Assembly: GCA_937870685.1 (NCBI GenBank)
Contig: CALMZX010000070.1
Span: forward strand, 1-43,014
Source: an uncultured Alphaproteobacteria bacterium
Lineage (GTDB): Bacteria; Pseudomonadota; Alphaproteobacteria; Rhizobiales; Aestuariivirgaceae
Length of the DNA: 43,014 bases
Direction of reading: 5' to 3'
The notes under the pieces were generated by a model. The model was not told where the DNA came from, ran no database searches, and was given only the letters and a program-made list of their open reading frames with translations. Each line of letters begins with the position of its first letter. Position 1 is the stretch's first letter. Shown here in pieces: positions 24,204 to 31,051 of this stretch. Made by a program: the position numbers and the translations under genes.

Positions 24204-24740
24204 TCAGGTTTCTCCGTGTTGTGAAGGGGTCGGGCCATTCTTGAAGAGCGCATCCGCCAGGGCCCGGCCTGCGGAGGTCACGTTGCTCACCCGCGCACCC
24301 TCCAGCATGGGGAAGGTGACGAGCGAGATTTCCCAAAGATCCACGTTCAGCAGACGGCGCGCCTTCACCAGGCGGTCGGTCTTGGCGGCAACCGTGCGGA
24401 AGCCGATGGACAGGCCATCAATGCCGCCGGACTCGAGCAGCGAGAGCAGTTCGCGGCCGCGCTGCACGTTGCGGTCGAGGCGGCCCAGCACGTAGAGCCC
24501 GCGCGGCGTCTCGCGGATTTCCAGCCAGCTGCCCACGGGCTCCGCCGGATTGTGCTGGAAGAGCATGCGCACACCAGATGTGCCGCGCCTCCGCAGGCTG
24601 TCGGTGAAGGCGCCGGGCATCACGATGTCGCCCTGCCCGTCACGCGCGCCAAACAGGCTGGCATAACCGGCAAACACGCCATGGGCGGAGAGCGCCTGCA
24701 ACGGCTTCTCCACCCCGCGCCTTGGCAAAGGCTGGGTCAT
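24204..24740 (-). CDS. HK97-family prohead protease (RcGTA gp4-like)
   Basis: A 178-residue serine protease of the U35/HK97 prohead family: FAGYASLFGARDGQGDIVMP, His63 in MLFQHNPAEPVG, Ser111 in GLSIGFRTV and WEISLVTFPML. The catalytic His and Ser are in place. It processes the capsid delta-domain during head maturation. It begins 26 bases after the portal stop and ends two bases before the capsid ATG. Confidence 0.95.
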   Translation of the reverse strand: MTQPLPRRGVEKPLQALSAHGVFAGYASLFGARDGQGDIVMPGAFTDSLRRRGTSGVRMLFQHNPAEPVGSWLEIRETPRGLYVLGRLDRNVQRGRELLSLLESGGIDGLSIGFRTVAAKTDRLVKARRLLNVDLWEISLVTFPMLEGARVSNVTSAGRALADALFKNGPTPSQHGET

Positions 24741-24766
24741 TGCATTTTCCTCAGTGTACGGATGGT

Positions 24767-25897
24767 TTAACGGGTGTAACCGACCGCCTGCCGCTTCTCG
24801 TCCACGCTCAGGAAGGTCGCGTCATTGACGCGTTTCCACAGGGCATCGCGGTCGGGGGCGAGGGCTTCCACCTGGTCAAGGTCGGGCAGCAGTGCGAGAG
24901 ACCCTCCGGCATGGGGCTCCAGCCACAGGGCCAGCGCATCGGCCACACGCAACAGCAGCGGCACGACCGTCTGCCGCCAGAACACGCGGTTGGCTTCGGC
25001 ATAGTTGGCGTATGTGTTGTCGCCGGGAATGCCCAGCAGCATCGGCGGCACGCCGAAGGCCAGCGCCACTTCGCGCGCCGCCATGTTCTTCGATTCAATA
25101 AAGTCCATGTCCTTCGGGCTGAAACCCATTTCCTTCCAGTCGAGGCCGCCTTCCAGCACCAGCGGACGTCCGGCATTGGCCGCCCCCTGATAGGCCGATT
25201 GCAGCTCGCCCTTCAGGCGCTCGAACTGTTCGGTTGTCAGGTGACCGTCCGCCGCCGCAAAGACCAGCGCGCCCGAGGGCCGCGCCGCATTGTCCAGCAT
25301 GGCCTTGTTCCAGGCGCTGGCGGCATTGTGGGTGTCGATGGCGCGGGCTGCGGCTTCCAGCGGTGAAAGCCCGTAGTGGTCATCACCGGGATTGAACAGT
25401 CTGAGGTGCAGAACGTTTTCGCGCGGCAGCCGCACGGATGTTCCGCCCACGGAGTATTCGTAACCTTCCGGCCAGCCGGAACGCGACGGCACCACGGCCA
25501 TGCGGTCGGGGCGCAGGGCGAAGATCTCGCGCGGGGTTCCATCGAGCGACACCAGTTCGGCATAGGCATTGCCCGCCAGCAGCAACTGTGTCACCAACTG
25601 GTCGATGAGATCGCGCCCGCCTTGCGCCGGGTTGGGCCGCGCCAGCAGGGATTTCAGTGGATGCGCCTCCACCTCCGCGCCATCCACCATCATCAGCAGC
25701 GGCACGGCGCTCACCGCTTCCGCAATCATGCGCACGCAGCGGTAACCGATCACATTTCCGGCAAAGCCCTCACGCGCCAGCGCCGCATAGTTGCGCGGCG
25801 TCCAGTGCGGACGCCCGGCACTGTGCAACGCCACCAGTGGTGCTGCGGCGGAGGATTTGGTGGAGAGAAGGGTTTTGAGTTTTGAGAGCATTTTCAT
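24767..25897 (-). CDS. Phage portal protein, HK97 family (RcGTA gp3-like)
   Basis: A 376-residue portal protein: GFAGNVIGYRCVRMIAEAVS, AVPLLMMVDGAEV, HPLKSLLARPNPAQGGRDLI, LLLAGNAYAELVSLDGTPRE, VLHLRLFNPGDDHYGLSPLE and FGVPPMLLGIPGDNTYANYA. It forms the dodecameric DNA-entry ring and binds the terminase. ATGs at codons 1 and 3 are both possible starts. The gap from the terminase stop is 19 bases. The length is as usual for GTA portals. Confidence 0.95.
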   Translation of the reverse strand: MKMLSKLKTLLSTKSSAAAPLVALHSAGRPHWTPRNYAALAREGFAGNVIGYRCVRMIAEAVSAVPLLMMVDGAEVEAHPLKSLLARPNPAQGGRDLIDQLVTQLLLAGNAYAELVSLDGTPREIFALRPDRMAVVPSRSGWPEGYEYSVGGTSVRLPRENVLHLRLFNPGDDHYGLSPLEAAARAIDTHNAASAWNKAMLDNAARPSGALVFAAADGHLTTEQFERLKGELQSAYQGAANAGRPLVLEGGLDWKEMGFSPKDMDFIESKNMAAREVALAFGVPPMLLGIPGDNTYANYAEANRVFWRQTVVPLLLRVADALALWLEPHAGGSLALLPDLDQVEALAPDRDALWKRVNDATFLSVDEKRQAVGYTR

Positions 25898-25916
25898 TCC
25901 CTATCGCGATCTTCGA

Positions 25917-27245
25917 TCACACCGCCCGCACCCGTGGCCCCTGCTGTTTTCGCAGCAGCAGTTCGGTGAGCGCCCAGACCAGCGCGTCCAGCCGGTCAGG
26001 AGAGGTGCCGTCTCCGATCACCGAGCACATTTCATCTTCCAGTTCGGCGAAGGCGCCGACGTGTGAGACGCGGCCCTGTTCGTAGAGGGCGGCCACCGGT
26101 TCGGCGCGGGCCTTCTTGCCTTTGGAGGCATGCACCGCCTTCACCGGCAATGCGCCGTCCACCTGGGCCAGCACGTCGCGCACCATGTCGCCGCCCTGGT
26201 TCACCTCGGCGACGATGCGGTCAGCGCCACGCTGGTGAAAGAGCTTCGCCACGCGCGCCGCCCATTGCAGCGGTGTCAGCCGCCTGCAGCTTGCATCATC
26301 CAGCACATAGGCGCGGCCATCTTCGCCAAGCCCTGCGCAGACGATGCCGCAAGCGTTGGCCCGGGCTCCCGATGTGGCGGGCGGGTCCACAGCCACGACA
26401 ACGCGTGCCATCGGCGGCAGTTTCCGCACCCGTGCGCGCTCAATCATCTCTCTTGTCCACAGGGCATCCGGATCATCGGCGATCACCTCGCCGTCCAGTT
26501 CCTGCCGCCCGAGGTTCGTGCCGCCGTATTTCGCCAGCACTTCGGAGAGGAAGGTAGCGGCGAGGTTGCCCCTGTTGTCCAGCGTCTTCGAGCGCGTCAC
26601 CACGGTTGCCGCGTCATTGATCAGTGAACGGATCACTTTCGTCGGGCGCGGCGTCGTGGTGATCACCGCCTGCGGGGCCTCGCCCAGACGCAGCGCCATC
26701 TGCAGGTTCATCCACACCGTGTCGGCCTTTTTCCATTTCGCCATCTCGTCGCACCAGGCGGCGTCGAACTGCGGTCCGCGCAAGCCATCCGGCTCCTCCG
26801 CCGAAAAAATCTGCGCCACCGAACCATTGTGCCAGGTGATCGTGCGCTTGGACGGCTCGTAGCGCGGGCGCTCGCGTTCGTTGTGAACCGCCAGCAAGCC
26901 GCTTTCACCTTCGATCATCACCATGCGGGCCTCGTCAAAGGTCGGTGCCACGATGGCGATGCGGGCACAGCGGCTCAGCACCGGTTCCAGCACGCCGAGG
27001 GCGAGCAATTTCACCCATTCGGCCCCGGCGCGGGTCTTGCCCGCACCGCGCCCGCCCAGCACCAGCCAATTGCGAAAGTCATGTCCCTCCGGCGGCAGTT
27101 GCTGGCCCGGCCTCGCCCAGTACAGCCACTGGCAGTTCAGCTCCGTCACTTCCTTTGGTGTCAGGGTCTGCGACAACCAGTGTCCCGTCCCGTTCCGCTT
27201 CGAGTCTTTCAATTTTTGCCGCAAGCTGTCGACGCTGCTCGTCAT
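25917..27245 (-). CDS. Large terminase subunit, DNA packaging ATPase-nuclease (RcGTA gp2-like)
   Basis: With ATG 27245 the product is 442 residues; ATG 27302, TTG 27176 and GTG 27149 are alternatives, and none has a strong ribosome binding site. Walker A is GGRGAGKTRAGAEW (27056 onward), Walker B is the DAAWCDE segment, and the nuclease domain has VVAVDPPATSG, RIVAEVNQGGDMV and RLDALVWALTELL, all intact. It cuts and pumps DNA into the head; in GTAs this is nearly sequence-independent headful packaging. Whichever start is used, it overlaps the gp1-like gene by about 70-220 bases, because conserved residues (WLYWARPGQQLPPEG) lie close to that gene's stop. Confidence 0.93.
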   Translation of the reverse strand: MTSSVDSLRQKLKDSKRNGTGHWLSQTLTPKEVTELNCQWLYWARPGQQLPPEGHDFRNWLVLGGRGAGKTRAGAEWVKLLALGVLEPVLSRCARIAIVAPTFDEARMVMIEGESGLLAVHNERERPRYEPSKRTITWHNGSVAQIFSAEEPDGLRGPQFDAAWCDEMAKWKKADTVWMNLQMALRLGEAPQAVITTTPRPTKVIRSLINDAATVVTRSKTLDNRGNLAATFLSEVLAKYGGTNLGRQELDGEVIADDPDALWTREMIERARVRKLPPMARVVVAVDPPATSGARANACGIVCAGLGEDGRAYVLDDASCRRLTPLQWAARVAKLFHQRGADRIVAEVNQGGDMVRDVLAQVDGALPVKAVHASKGKKARAEPVAALYEQGRVSHVGAFAELEDEMCSVIGDGTSPDRLDALVWALTELLLRKQQGPRVRAV

Positions 27246-27684
27246 CAAAATACGTGTGGGCGGTGCGGTCCTGTCTGCGCTTGAGCTTTTCATTGCGTTC
27301 AAGGTCGATCACCTTCTCCAGGGTCCGCACCAACGTGTTGACGGACTTGATGCCGCGTTCGGTGTTGAGCGCACTCACCTCCTTGCCGAGGTCCTGCAGT
27401 TCCTCCTCCAACTGGGTGAGGCGCTTCTGCAGCATGTCCTTCAGGCGCTGCAGTGTTTCACGCGTCGATTCCGGCTTGCGGGCAACGGGGGCGGCCCTGC
27501 TCCTCGCCGTCACCTTGCGCTTGCCGCGCAAGGCCCAGCCCTCCTTCAATGCTTTCATGGCAAGCGTGATCCGCGTCATCCCGATGCCGCGGGCAATGGT
27601 GTCCACGGCCTCGGCACCGGCCTCATAGCGCGCGCGAATGCCCGCCCAAGCCGGATCGCCCGGCGGCGGTGGTGTGTTGGTCAT
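27079..27684 (-). CDS. Small terminase-like protein (RcGTA gp1-type), first gene of the GTA operon
   Basis: A 201-residue protein. The N-terminus (DPAWAGIRARYEAGAEAVDT, IARGIGMTRITLAMKALKEG W) is a helix-turn-helix-like DNA-binding region with a phage small-terminase flavour. Residues about 73-150 form a long coiled coil (ETLQRLKDMLQKRLTQLEEE, then LNTERGIKSVNTLVRTLEKV), a layout known for GTA gp1, which is expected to bring DNA to the large subunit. The C-terminal 50 residues overlap the terminase gene in another frame and are variable. It follows a promoter-like sequence and a hairpin in the leader. Homology to gp1 is inferred from position and layout. Confidence 0.78.
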   Translation of the reverse strand: MTNTPPPPGDPAWAGIRARYEAGAEAVDTIARGIGMTRITLAMKALKEGWALRGKRKVTARSRAAPVARKPESTRETLQRLKDMLQKRLTQLEEELQDLGKEVSALNTERGIKSVNTLVRTLEKVIDLERNEKLKRRQDRTAHTYFDDEQRRQLAAKIERLEAERDGTLVVADPDTKGSDGAELPVAVLGEAGPATAAGGT

Positions 27685-27705
27685 CCTGGCCTCTTGATTT
27701 GATAT

Positions 27706-27735
27706 GAAAAAGGCCGCTCTGCCGCGGCCCTTTTC
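27706..27735 (-). terminator. Terminator-like hairpin in the GTA operon leader (possible attenuator)
   Basis: On the minus strand, GGCCGC (27729-27724), a six-base loop and GCGGCC (27717-27712) are followed by TTTTT (27711-27707). This is an intrinsic-terminator shape. It lies downstream of the putative promoter (27791-27763) and upstream of the gp1 ATG at 27684, with no gene between, so read-through of it may control the operon. A-rich sequence on the other side makes it bidirectional. Confidence 0.55.
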
Positions 27736-27762
27736 CGTTCGCCCATTTCGGGGATGTAGCGG

Positions 27763-27791
27763 AAACTACCGGAAGGACTGCGCAGTGTCAA
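27763..27791 (-). promoter_or_regulatory. Putative sigma-70 promoter of the GTA operon
   Basis: On the minus strand TTGACA (27791-27786) matches the -35 consensus perfectly. After a 17-base spacer comes TAGTTT (27768-27763), a weak -10. Transcription would start near 27755 and reach gp1 at 27684 through the leader hairpin. It lies in the divergent region shared with the LysR gene. Confidence 0.6.
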
Positions 27792-27863
27792 GTACTTTTT
27801 TCCTAGTGTATGCTTTTTCTTTTTTGCCGTGCCAGCAGCCGGGCCGCAACCTATTGTCCGGCC

Positions 27864-28760
27864 ATGGATATCCGGCAGCTGCAATATCTCGCCGCGCTTG
27901 CCCGCGAGAAGCATTTCACGCGCGCGGCGCAGGCCTGCAACATCACCCAGCCCACGCTTTCAGGGCGGATCCGCCAGCTGGAGCAGGAACTCGGCGTGCC
28001 GCTGCTGGAACGCGGCCAGCGTTTCATCGGCCTCACGCCGGAAGGCGAGCGCGTGCTCAAGTGGGCCCAGACCATCCTCGACAACTGGAACGCCCTGCAG
28101 GCCGAACTCTCGCAGATCAAGGGCAAGAAGGGTGCGCTGGTGGGCCGCCTGGTGCTGGGCGTCATCCCCTCGGCACTGCCCAAGGCCTCGCTGCTCACAC
28201 GCGCCCTCAATACAGCGCATCCGTCCGTGGATTTCACCATCCTGTCGCAGTCGTCGGAAGAAATCATCCGTACGCTGAATGATTTCTCGATCGATGCCGG
28301 CATCACCTACCTCGACAACGAGCCGGTGGAAGGCCTGATGCAGGTGGAACTGTACCGGGAGAACTACTGCCTGTTCGTCGCCAGCGAGAATGAGATTGCC
28401 ACGCACCAGAGCGTCACCTGGTTCGAGGCGGCGCAGCAGCCGCTCTGCCTGCTCACCCCCAACATGCAGAACCGCCGCATCATTGACCGGGCTTTCGCCG
28501 CCGCCAAGGTGCAGCCCACGGCACGGCTGGAAACCAATTCGATCATGAACCTCATCGCCTCAGTGCGCAGCATGGGGTTGTGCTCCATCATGCCGGACTA
28601 TTTCCGCAATGCGCTGGGATCGCTCGAAGGTGTCGCTGCCATTCCGCTGGTGGAACCTTCGGTGTCGCACAAGGTCGGGCTCGTAGCGGTTGACCGGGAG
28701 CCGCTCTCGCCCCTCATCACCGCGCTGTTCACCGCCGCCCGCAAACTGTCAGACACCTGA
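27864..28760 (+). CDS. LysR-family regulator, probably of the formate dehydrogenase operon
   Basis: I start at MDIRQLQYLAALAREKHF (ATG 27864), the regular LysR N-terminus; the product is 298 residues. The winged helix-turn-helix is at 1-60 (FTRAAQACNITQPTLSGRIRQLE), and the LysR substrate-binding domain runs from 90 to 295 (VGRLVLGVIPSALPKASLLT, LCLLTPNMQNRRIID, SVRSMGLCSIMPDYF). It lies just upstream of fdsGBACD on the same strand, which fits FdsR-like control; the ligand is unknown. It is also divergent from the GTA operon, whose promoter lies in the shared gap, so an effect on that operon cannot be excluded. Confidence 0.88.
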   Translation: MDIRQLQYLAALAREKHFTRAAQACNITQPTLSGRIRQLEQELGVPLLERGQRFIGLTPEGERVLKWAQTILDNWNALQAELSQIKGKKGALVGRLVLGVIPSALPKASLLTRALNTAHPSVDFTILSQSSEEIIRTLNDFSIDAGITYLDNEPVEGLMQVELYRENYCLFVASENEIATHQSVTWFEAAQQPLCLLTPNMQNRRIIDRAFAAAKVQPTARLETNSIMNLIASVRSMGLCSIMPDYFRNALGSLEGVAAIPLVEPSVSHKVGLVAVDREPLSPLITALFTAARKLSDT

Positions 28761-28768
28761 GTCTCGCC

Positions 28769-28933
28769 ATGAGCAACCGTTCCATCAACCTCCTCGGCTG
28801 GGTGCTGTTCATCGTTTCCGCCATCGGTTTCATCATCGCCGGCTGGGGCGATTTCTGGTCCACGGTGGGCAGCGTGTTCTTCCTCGTCGCCTGCCTGGTC
28901 TTTCTCATCCCCTTTTTCCGACCGCGCGGCTAG
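28769..28933 (+). CDS. 54-residue two-helix membrane protein
   Basis: ATG at 28769 is eight bases after the LysR stop. The frame gives 54 residues with two hydrophobic segments, LLGWVLFIVSAIGFIIAG (8-25) and VGSVFFLVACLVFLIPFF (33-50), ending in RPRG. Charges suggest both termini on the cytoplasmic side. I do not recognise a family. Its place between lysR and fdsG and the coding-like third positions support a real gene; a role in formate or respiratory chemistry is only suggested by position. Confidence 0.7.
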   Translation: MSNRSINLLGWVLFIVSAIGFIIAGWGDFWSTVGSVFFLVACLVFLIPFFRPRG

Positions 28934-28945
28934 GGAATAGACCGC

Positions 28946-28963
28946 GCCTATGATCCCATAGGC
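28946..28963. promoter_or_regulatory. Perfect 7-bp inverted repeat upstream of fdsG
   Basis: GCCTATG-ATCC-CATAGGC lies 45 bases before the fdsG ATG in the short gap after the small membrane gene. The symmetry and position suggest an operator, possibly for the LysR-type regulator encoded just upstream. No consensus promoter could be assigned with confidence. Confidence 0.4.
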
Positions 28964-29007
28964 TGCCGCGATTGGCATTCTCCCGCTTTCTGATGCACAA
29001 TCGCGAC

Positions 29008-29499
29008 ATGAGTGAAAAAACGACATCGCCCGCCTTCTCCGGAACGGCGTCCACCTCCGTTGCTGCCATCTGCCTGCGCCACGGCAACCGGCCGGATACC
29101 CTGCTGGAAATCCTGCATGACGTGCAGGAGGAGTTGGGCCATGTGCCGGAGGCCGCACTTCCCGTCATCGCCAAGGCGCTGAACCTGTCTCGTGCGGAAG
29201 TCTATGGTGTCGCCACCTTTTACCACGATTTCCACCTGCACCCCGTGGGCAAGCATGTGATCCGCATCTGCCGTGCCGAAGCCTGCCAGTCCATGGGGGC
29301 GCGCGAGCTGCAGGCCATGGCGGAAAAATTCCTGAATGTGCGCATGGGTGGCACCACCTCGGACAACAAGGTGACACTGGAAGCCACCTACTGCCTCGGT
29401 CTCTGCGCCACCGCGCCTGCCATGATGGTGGATGGCAAGGTGGTCGGCCGTGTTGATGCCGCCAAGCTCAAGCCCATTCTTGCCGAGGTGATGAAATGA
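29008..29499 (+). CDS. fdsG: NAD-dependent formate dehydrogenase gamma subunit
   Basis: I start at MSEKTTSPAFSG (ATG 29008), giving 163 residues. The protein is a thioredoxin-like 2Fe-2S subunit of the NuoE/HoxE type: DTLLEILHDVQEELGHVPEA, NLSRAEVYGVATFYHDF, then the cluster ligands CRAEACQSMG and CLGLCATAPAMMVDG. It passes electrons between FdsB and the rest of the soluble formate dehydrogenase. The stop overlaps the fdsB ATG as ATGA. The upstream ATGs in the same frame have no ribosome binding site. Confidence 0.95.
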   Translation: MSEKTTSPAFSGTASTSVAAICLRHGNRPDTLLEILHDVQEELGHVPEAALPVIAKALNLSRAEVYGVATFYHDFHLHPVGKHVIRICRAEACQSMGARELQAMAEKFLNVRMGGTTSDNKVTLEATYCLGLCATAPAMMVDGKVVGRVDAAKLKPILAEVMK

Positions 29500-31046
29500 T
29501 CCGCCTGTTCCTCACCCGCGATTCCGCCGCTGTCGCCGTCGGTGCCGATGATGTGGCCGACGCCATCCATGCCGAAGCCGCAAAGCGCAAGACCGATATC
29601 CACATCGCCCGCACCTCGTCGCGCGGCCTGTTGTGGCTGGAACCTTTTGTCGAGGTGGAAACGCCGGAGGGTCGTGTCGGCTATGGACCGGTCAGCGTTG
29701 CCGATGTGAAGGGCCTGTTTGATGCGGGCTTCCTCGCAGGCAAGGCCCACGCATTGGCCCAGGGCAAGACCGAAGATATCCCCTATCTCAAGAACCAGGA
29801 GCGCCTCACCTTCGCGCGCGCCGGTCTCACAGAGCCGCTGTCGGTCGAACAGTATGTGGAGCAAGGCGGTTTTGCCGGATTGAAGAAGGCGCTGGCCATG
29901 GCCGGAGCCGATGTCGTCAAGGAAGTCACGGACTCCGGCCTGCGCGGACGTGGTGGTGCCGGTTTCCCTGCGGGCATCAAGTGGAAGACCGTGCATGATG
30001 TGAAGGCCGAGCAAAAATATGTTTGCTGCAACGCCGACGAAGGCGACAGCGGCACCTTTGCCGACCGCATGGTGATGGAGGGTGACCCCCTCATGCTCAT
30101 CGAAGGCATGACCATCGCGGGCATCGCCGCTGGCGCCACCAAAGGCTTCATCTACATCCGCTCGGAATATCCGGCGGCCATTGCCACCATGAAGGCGGCC
30201 ATCGCTGCTGCTGTGGCGGCGAAATGGCTCGGGCAGAATATTCAGGGTACGGACAAATCCTTCACGCTGGAGGTCCGCCGCGGTGCCGGTGCCTATATCT
30301 GCGGCGAGGAAACCGCGATGCTGGAATCGCTGGAGGGGAAGCGCGGCATGGTGCGCGCCAAGCCGCCCATTCCCGCACTGGAAGGCCTGTTCGGCAAGCC
30401 CACCATCATCAACAACGTCCTCACCTTTGCGGCGGTGCCCTTCATCCTGGCGAAGGGCGGCAAGACCTATGCGGACTACGGCATGGGCCGTTCGCGCGGC
30501 ACACTGCCGTTCCAGCTTGCAGGCAACATCAAGCGCGGCGGCCTCGTGGAAAAGGCCTTCGGCGTCACGCTCGGTCAGCTGATCAACGATTTCGGCGGCG
30601 GCACCTTCACAGGCCAACCGGTGCGCGCGGTCCAGGTCGGCGGCCCGCTCGGTTCCTATGTGCCCATGTCGCAAATGGACCTGCCGATGGACTACGAAGC
30701 CTTCGCGGCTAAGGGTGCCATGGTCGGGCACGGCGGCATCGTGGTGTTCGATGACAGCGTCGACATGGCTGCGCAGGCGCGCTTCGCCATGGAGTTCTGC
30801 GCCATCGAATCCTGCGGCAAGTGCACCCCCTGCCGCATCGGTTCGACGCGCGGGCTTGAGGTGATCGACAGGATCGTGGCGGATGACAACCGCGCCGCCA
30901 ACATGGCCCTGCTCGAAGACCTCTGCCAAACCATGACCGACGGCTCGCTCTGCGCCATGGGCGGACTGACACCCATGCCGGTCATGAGTGCCGTCAAACA
31001 TTTCCCCGAAGACTTCACGCGCGCCAAGCGCCTTGCTGCGGAGTAA
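29496..31046 (+). CDS. fdsB: NAD-dependent formate dehydrogenase beta subunit (flavin/NAD-binding)
   Basis: A 516-residue NuoF/HoxF-type subunit with an N-terminal thioredoxin-like region (about 1-110, ARTSSRGLLWLEPFVEVETP). It also has the FMN/NAD motif GLRGRGGAGFPAGIKWKTV, the CNADEGDSGTFADRMVMEGD loop, GAGAYICGEETAMLESLEG, and the 4Fe-4S ligands ESCGKCTPCRIGSTRG with a fourth cysteine in DGSLCAMGG. It reduces NAD+ with electrons from formate. It overlaps fdsG by four bases and ends five bases before fdsA. All cofactor residues are intact. Confidence 0.96.
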   Translation: MIRLFLTRDSAAVAVGADDVADAIHAEAAKRKTDIHIARTSSRGLLWLEPFVEVETPEGRVGYGPVSVADVKGLFDAGFLAGKAHALAQGKTEDIPYLKNQERLTFARAGLTEPLSVEQYVEQGGFAGLKKALAMAGADVVKEVTDSGLRGRGGAGFPAGIKWKTVHDVKAEQKYVCCNADEGDSGTFADRMVMEGDPLMLIEGMTIAGIAAGATKGFIYIRSEYPAAIATMKAAIAAAVAAKWLGQNIQGTDKSFTLEVRRGAGAYICGEETAMLESLEGKRGMVRAKPPIPALEGLFGKPTIINNVLTFAAVPFILAKGGKTYADYGMGRSRGTLPFQLAGNIKRGGLVEKAFGVTLGQLINDFGGGTFTGQPVRAVQVGGPLGSYVPMSQMDLPMDYEAFAAKGAMVGHGGIVVFDDSVDMAAQARFAMEFCAIESCGKCTPCRIGSTRGLEVIDRIVADDNRAANMALLEDLCQTMTDGSLCAMGGLTPMPVMSAVKHFPEDFTRAKRLAAE

Positions 31047-31051
31047 CTCCC

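Larger units (their letters stand above)
10799..27684 (-). mobile_element. Complete RcGTA-like gene transfer agent structural cluster with attached lysis cassette
   Basis: All genes in this 16.9-kb block are on the minus strand, mostly overlapping by 1-8 bases or separated by fewer than 30. The order terminase, portal, protease, capsid, connector, tail terminator, tail tube, chaperone, tape measure, DUF2460, DUF2163, NlpC/P60, TIM-barrel hub is that of the Rhodobacter capsulatus GTA head-tail cluster. The tape measure is short (184 residues), as in GTAs. No integrase, repressor, replication gene or attachment repeat flanks the block, and base composition is like the host. This fits a domesticated GTA better than a prophage. 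Unlike R. capsulatus, where lysis genes are elsewhere, a lysozyme and a GTA_holin_3TM protein sit at the 3' end. Whether particles are made cannot be told from sequence. Confidence 0.88.

Noticed and set aside
22345-24495. 716-codon open frame on the plus strand across capsid and connector genes
   Set aside because: Antisense shadow; it even translates the heptamer repeat as an RYSL-type peptide.
10799-27684. The block as an ordinary prophage
   Set aside because: No integrase, repressor, replication genes or attachment repeats; gene order and families are those of the RcGTA head-tail cluster.
27681-27914. 77-codon minus-strand frame whose stop touches the gp1 start
   Set aside because: It would span the promoter and the start of the LysR gene, is lysine/arginine-rich and has no family likeness.
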